Shown here: in pieces, positions 6,452 to 8,697 of the stretch
How positions within the stretch are numbered: position 1 is the stretch's first letter
Layout of the letters: every line of letters begins with the position of its first letter
Assembly: GCA_964423545.1 (NCBI GenBank)
Contig: CAYRFV010000241.1
Location: 1 to 8,697 of the forward strand
Direction: 5' to 3'
Source: JALOOE01 sp964423545
GTDB lineage: Bacteria > Chloroflexota > Anaerolineae > CG2-30-64-16
DNA length: 8,697 nucleotides
Position numbers and translations under genes: made by a program
The notes under the pieces: generated by a model
Told to the model about the DNA's origin: nothing
What the model saw: the letters and a program-made list of their open reading frames with translations, nothing else
The model's database searches: none

Positions 6452-6664
6452 ATGGCTACCGTGACATTGCGAGCCGGGGAGTCCCAGGAGTCGCTGCTCA
6501 AGCGCTTCCGCAAGGAGGTGATGAAGGAGCGGATTCTGCCTACCGTGCGCAAGAAGCGCTGGTTCACACCACCGAGTGAGTTGCGCCGGCTCAAGAAACA
6601 GAAGGCCATCCGGAAGGCACGCCAGGCGCAGCGCCGGCGGGAGAGTCGGGAGAGCATCCGCTGA
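6452..6664 (+). CDS. rpsU: 30S ribosomal protein S21 (bS21)
   Basis: The 70-residue basic protein begins MATVTLRAGESQESLLKRFRKEV and continues with the Arg/Lys-rich helices KKRWFTPPSELRRLKKQKAIRKARQAQRR, the usual S21 layout and size. S21 sits on the 30S platform near the anti-Shine-Dalgarno end of 16S rRNA and helps initiation. The ATG is set by a near-perfect anti-16S complement AAGGAGGTGA at 6435-6444. A 240-base leader separates it from its promoter. infA follows after 59 bases without an obvious terminator, so the two are probably co-transcribed. In E. coli rpsU heads rpsU-dnaG-rpoD; here dnaG is absent and infA takes the second place, with rpoD further on. Confidence 0.96.
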   Translation: MATVTLRAGESQESLLKRFRKEVMKERILPTVRKKRWFTPPSELRRLKKQKAIRKARQAQRRRESRESIR

Positions 6665-6723
6665 TTCACGACGCCGTCCGTGTGCCGTTGTGTGATCACC
6701 CCCGGGTCTGGAAGGGGAATGTC

Positions 6724-6963
6724 ATGTCGAAGCAAGAGGAAAAGCTGACTCTCGAAGGGAAGATCGTCGAGGCGCTGCCCAACACGACCTTTCGCGTCGA
6801 GTTGGAGAATGGCTACGAGGTGTTAGCCTATCTTTCCGGCAAGATGCGCAAGTACTACATCCGGGTGTTGCTCGGTGATCGTGTGCGGGTCGAGTTGTCA
6901 CCGTATGATCTGACGCGCGGTCGGATTGTCTACCGCCATCGAAGCGCGACCGGCCCCACATGA
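6724..6963 (+). CDS. infA: Translation initiation factor IF-1
   Basis: The 79-residue S1-like OB-fold protein matches IF-1 along its length: LTLEGKIVEALPNTTFRVELENGYEVLAYLSGKMRKY in pieces, then VLLGDRVRVELSPYDLTRGRIVYRHR. IF-1 binds the 30S A site with IF-2 and IF-3. The common AHISGKMR loop reads AYLSGKMR, so a usually conserved His is Tyr here. A seven-residue tail (SATGPT) exceeds the E. coli length. The ATG at 6724 has GAAGGGG at 6711-6717, six bases away, and precedes the conserved region correctly; upstream in-frame starts are not supported. infA is usually in the spc ribosomal operon, so its position behind rpsU is of note. Confidence 0.96.
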   Translation: MSKQEEKLTLEGKIVEALPNTTFRVELENGYEVLAYLSGKMRKYYIRVLLGDRVRVELSPYDLTRGRIVYRHRSATGPT

Positions 6964-7006
6964 ACCGCCTCGCCGCGTGAAGGGTGAGCTGACAGCCACT
7001 GCGACG

Positions 7007-7044
7007 CGCCCCGCAGTTATCCGGGCGGAGCAGCTCTTCTTTGT
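7007..7044 (+). terminator. Weak terminator candidate after infA
   Basis: CGCCC (7007-7011) can pair with GGGCG (7023-7027), with G7013-C7022 inside, followed some bases later by CTCTTCTTTGT (7034-7044). The stem is short and the T-rich part is not contiguous, so this is only a candidate for the end of rpsU-infA transcription. Confidence 0.3.
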
Positions 7045-7061
7045 GGTCATTTCTACATAAC

Positions 7062-7095
7062 AACACGCTCAAGTATTGACAAGGCGTGTTATAAT
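7062..7095 (+). promoter_or_regulatory. Extended -10 promoter within an inverted repeat
   Basis: TGTTATAAT (7087-7095) is a perfect extended -10 (TGn plus TATAAT). A perfect inverted repeat AACACGC (7062-7068) / GCGTGTT (7084-7090) spans the area where -35 contacts would fall and touches the -10, as an operator would. A TTGACA at 7076-7081 is only 8 bases from the -10 and cannot be its -35. Predicted start is near 7102, giving a leader of about 114 bases before the methyltransferase gene. Confidence 0.6.
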
Positions 7096-7115
7096 AAGGA
7101 CGCACAAGCGCAAGC

Positions 7116-7149
7116 CGTAATGGGCGGTGGGTATCCACCGCCCATTACG
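7116..7149. terminator. Perfect 15-bp hairpin, terminator-like
   Basis: CGTAATGGGCGGTGG (7116-7130) and its exact complement (7135-7149) form a 15-bp stem with a GTAT loop. It starts about 14 bases after the predicted transcription start and is followed by CGTATTTCAATGTTT, a mildly T-rich tail. It may terminate read-through from infA, attenuate the promoter just upstream, or protect the mRNA 5' end. Its outer arm CCATTACG recurs directly before the second parS site. Confidence 0.6.
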
Positions 7150-7159
7150 CGTATTTCAA

Positions 7160-7175
7160 TGTTTCACGTGAAACA
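7160..7175. promoter_or_regulatory. parS site 1 (ParB/Spo0J binding palindrome)
   Basis: TGTTTCACGTGAAACA is a perfect 16-bp palindrome and matches the classical chromosomal parS consensus recognised by ParB/Spo0J. ParB clamps load at such sites, spread on flanking DNA and recruit SMC to organise and separate origins. No parA or parB gene lies in this window. Confidence 0.9.
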
Positions 7176-7188
7176 CGCCCGTCCATTA

Positions 7189-7204
7189 CGTTTCACGTGA
7201 AACA
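7189..7204. promoter_or_regulatory. parS site 2 (15 of 16 bases of the consensus)
   Basis: CGTTTCACGTGAAACA differs from site 1 only in its first base (C for T), keeping the core 14-bp palindrome. It is 29 bp from site 1, start to start, and both are followed by CG. It ends 11 bases before the TTG start of the methyltransferase gene, so bound ParB would cover the translation-initiation region in DNA and may affect transcription there. Confidence 0.88.
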
Positions 7205-7215
7205 CGGGGGCCTGG

Positions 7216-8151
7216 TTGGCCGAGCAGGTTTCCAAACACGATCACGCCATCTGTGATTATGAGGGCACCAGTTATCGCGCCCGTTTCTGGGCCGACCAGG
7301 GCCGGGAATACGAAGACCTCGCGGAACGTATCGCGCTGAAGCGACTGCTGCCCCCGACGGGAGCGCGCTTGCTCGAGCTGGGTGCAGGGTTCGGTCGCCT
7401 GGTCGACCTCTACGAGGGCTACGAGCAGGTGATTCTCTTGGATTATGCCAAGTCCGGCCTGCGCGAGGCGCAGGAGCGTCTCGGACGATCCCGTCGTTTC
7501 CTCTATGTTGCCGCTGACCTATATCGTTTGCCGTTTGCCCCAGCCAGCTGCGATTGTGTCGTCACTGTGCGCGTCCTGCACCATCTCGAAGACGTGCCCG
7601 CAGCGCTGCGTGAGGTCGCAGCTGTGCTCCGCAGCGGAGGCGTCTATGCGCTGGAGTACGCCAACAAGCGTAATCTGAAGGCGCTGGCGCGCTATGCGAG
7701 CCGCAAGCAGGCCTGGTCGCCTTTTGCGCTCGAACCGGTCGAGTTCGTGAAGCTGAATTTCGACTTTCATCCGACATGGATGGCGCGCGAGCTGAAGCGC
7801 GCCGGCTTCACGGTCGAAGCACAGTTGGCTGTCTCGCACTTTCGCCATCCGGCGCTGAAGCGAGTGATCCCGCCTCAGACTCTCGCTGCTGCCGATGGCG
7901 CAATCCAGCGGATCGGGGCGCTCTGGAAATTGACGCCCAGCGTCTTCGTGCGCGCGAGAATTGCGGACGCAGGCGACGGCGCGGCAACCACGCTGTTCCG
8001 ATGCCCGCAATGCCTCGCAACCGACCTATCCGATAGCTCGCACGGCCTCGATTGTCGGTCCTGTGGCGCGCGCTGGGGCATCGATGATGGCATCTACGAT
8101 TTCAAGGCGCCGCTTCCAGGTGCGCCCGGCGAAACGAGTGTGAGTCAGTAA
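7216..8151 (+). CDS. Class I SAM-dependent methyltransferase with C-terminal zinc ribbon
   Basis: The 311-residue protein has a Rossmann-type methyltransferase domain: motif I LLELGAGFG (52-60), the acidic end of strand 2 LLDYAKSGL (74-82, D76), AADLYRLPF (99-107), motif IV-like VLHHLED (120-126) and LRSGGVYALEY (motif post-IV). Near the C-terminus, Cys 263, 266, 280 and 283 form a CPxC...CxxC zinc ribbon continuing into WGIDDGIYDF, resembling Trm112-like ribbons with the (I/W)xIxDGIP pattern. The substrate is not deducible; small-molecule, RNA or protein targets are all possible. The TTG start is nearly forced: an in-frame TGA lies at 7198-7200 inside parS site 2, no ATG or GTG appears early in the frame, and a GGGGG run at 7206-7210 is the only ribosome site. 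The gene stands alone between infA and rpoD. Confidence 0.85.
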   Translation: MAEQVSKHDHAICDYEGTSYRARFWADQGREYEDLAERIALKRLLPPTGARLLELGAGFGRLVDLYEGYEQVILLDYAKSGLREAQERLGRSRRFLYVAADLYRLPFAPASCDCVVTVRVLHHLEDVPAALREVAAVLRSGGVYALEYANKRNLKALARYASRKQAWSPFALEPVEFVKLNFDFHPTWMARELKRAGFTVEAQLAVSHFRHPALKRVIPPQTLAAADGAIQRIGALWKLTPSVFVRARIADAGDGAATTLFRCPQCLATDLSDSSHGLDCRSCGARWGIDDGIYDFKAPLPGAPGETSVSQ

Positions 8152-8170
8152 CCCAGACCACGTTTCCTCG

Positions 8171-8190
8171 TGACATAAGACGTTATAATA
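8171..8190 (+). promoter_or_regulatory. Probable promoter of rpoD
   Basis: TATAAT at 8184-8189 is a perfect -10, about 100 bases before the rpoD start. No good -35 is seen at 16-18 bp. TGACA (8171-8175), seven bases and TTATAATA (8183-8190) repeat the layout found at 7077-7096. Confidence 0.55.
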
Positions 8191-8235
8191 TCCGCTGGGG
8201 GATACAGATAGCCACCTGTTTCTTCTTCATACGGT

Positions 8236-8279
8236 GAACCGGTGATTGGCTCGGAAGGCGCCTGGCCGGTTCCAAGGAG
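8236..8279 (+). promoter_or_regulatory. rpoD leader stem and Shine-Dalgarno site
   Basis: GAACCGG (8236-8242) can pair with CCGGTTC (8266-8272) across a 23-base loop, ending directly before AAGGAG (8274-8279), the ribosome site 7 bases ahead of GTG 8287. The stem could limit or position ribosome access; the pairing is seen, the effect is inferred. Confidence 0.4.
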
Positions 8280-8286
8280 TTATCCC

Positions 8287-8697
8287 GTGAGCGCACAGCC
8301 CGAAGACTTCGAGTACTCCAGCGACTTCGAACCGATCGAGGAAGCGGCTGCGCGCTCGGCAGAGGCCGCCGAGCAGCTACTCAACCTGGGCCGCGATCAG
8401 GGCTTCGTCACCTATGACGACGTCCTCAGCGCGTTCCCGGACGCCGAAAGCAACATCGAACAACTCGACGATATCTTTGCAAACCTGTTTGAGCAAGGCA
8501 TTGAAGTGGGCTCCTTCCGCGCGGCGGGAGACGCCGAGGAGGCCATCGATGAAGAAACCACCGAGGCCGAACAGCTCGACATCGACTTGGACCTGATCGA
8601 TATCGATGACTCGATCAGCCTCTATCTGAAGGAGATCGGCCGCGTGCCGCTGCTCACCGCCGAGGAGGAAGTCTCCCTCGCCAAGCGCATGGAACGC
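8287..8697 (+). CDS. rpoD: Primary RNA polymerase sigma factor (RpoD/SigA), N-terminal part, cut by window edge
   Basis: 137 codons are visible from a GTG start with AAGGAG seven bases upstream, and the frame is open to the edge. Residues about 26-78 fit sigma region 1.1: QGFVTYDDVLSAFPD, then IEQLDDIFANLFEQGIEV. An acidic linker (about 82-107) is rich in Glu and Asp. Region 1.2 begins at DDSISLYLKEIGRVPLLT (107-124) and continues EEEVSLAKRMER. The DPVRMYLREIG-like motif is diagnostic for group 1 sigma factors, which direct RNA polymerase to housekeeping promoters such as those seen in this window. Region 1.1 indicates the primary factor rather than an alternative group 2-4 factor. DNA-binding regions 2-4 are outside the window. 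Its own TATAAT-type promoter lies at 8184, consistent with self-maintenance. Confidence 0.95.
   Translation, partial: MSAQPEDFEYSSDFEPIEEAAARSAEAAEQLLNLGRDQGFVTYDDVLSAFPDAESNIEQLDDIFANLFEQGIEVGSFRAAGDAEEAIDEETTEAEQLDIDLDLIDIDDSISLYLKEIGRVPLLTAEEEVSLAKRMER

Noticed and set aside
7076..7081. Consensus TTGACA as -35 of the TATAAT at 7090
   Set aside because: The spacer is only 8 bp, far too short for sigma-70. The extended TGn motif before the -10 explains promoter function better.
7160..7204. The two palindromes as generic CACGTG boxes, Noc sites or ordinary repressor operators
   Set aside because: The full 16-base match to parS is much more specific than CACGTG, and the Noc site as I know it has a different centre (CCCGGG).

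Overview
The window is GC-rich, densely coding bacterial chromosome, and nothing in it looks plasmid-borne, phage-derived or like an insertion sequence. The gene set fits a deep-branching, probably Chloroflexota-like bacterium: an archaeal-looking SUI1 factor with a cysteine cluster, a MoxR/DUF58/DUF4129 cluster without a transglutaminase gene, likely leaderless starts beside Shine-Dalgarno-led ones, and rpsU-infA close to the primary sigma factor. That taxonomic placement is an inference from gene style and was not tested by alignment.

Left part (1-1426): the N-terminal third of rarA (replication-associated AAA+ ATPase) runs leftward out of the window. Divergent from it is a gene for a 78-residue two-helix membrane protein. 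Both have a TATAAT-like box exactly 6 bases before the ATG, so both mRNAs are probably leaderless. A SUI1/YciH-like gene follows on the minus strand with a clear sigma-70 promoter. Between it and moxR lies a cluster of four perfect small hairpins.

Middle (1427-6091): a compact plus-strand operon of moxR ATPase, rsmI (16S rRNA cytidine 2'-O-methyltransferase), a DUF58 protein and a polytopic DUF4129 membrane protein. Gaps are -4 to +12 bases. MoxR, DUF58 and DUF4129 form a known membrane-associated ATPase/vWA-like module; rsmI is an rRNA-modification gene lodged inside it. A terminator-like hairpin plus T-run ends the operon and abuts the next promoter.

Right part (6092-8697): a consensus promoter drives about 240 bases of structured, unassigned leader RNA and then rpsU and infA (30S protein S21 and initiation factor IF-1). 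Next is a short, remarkable intergenic region with an extended -10 promoter inside an inverted repeat, a perfect 15-bp hairpin, and two ParB/Spo0J-type parS palindromes 29 bp apart (one exact, one 15/16). The second parS ends 11 bases before the TTG start of a SAM-dependent methyltransferase with a C-terminal zinc ribbon. The start of the primary sigma factor gene rpoD runs off the right edge.

The most notable content is the parS pair with its surrounding repeats, and the unidentified structured RNA ahead of rpsU. I saw no CRISPR array, tRNA, rRNA or transposase.
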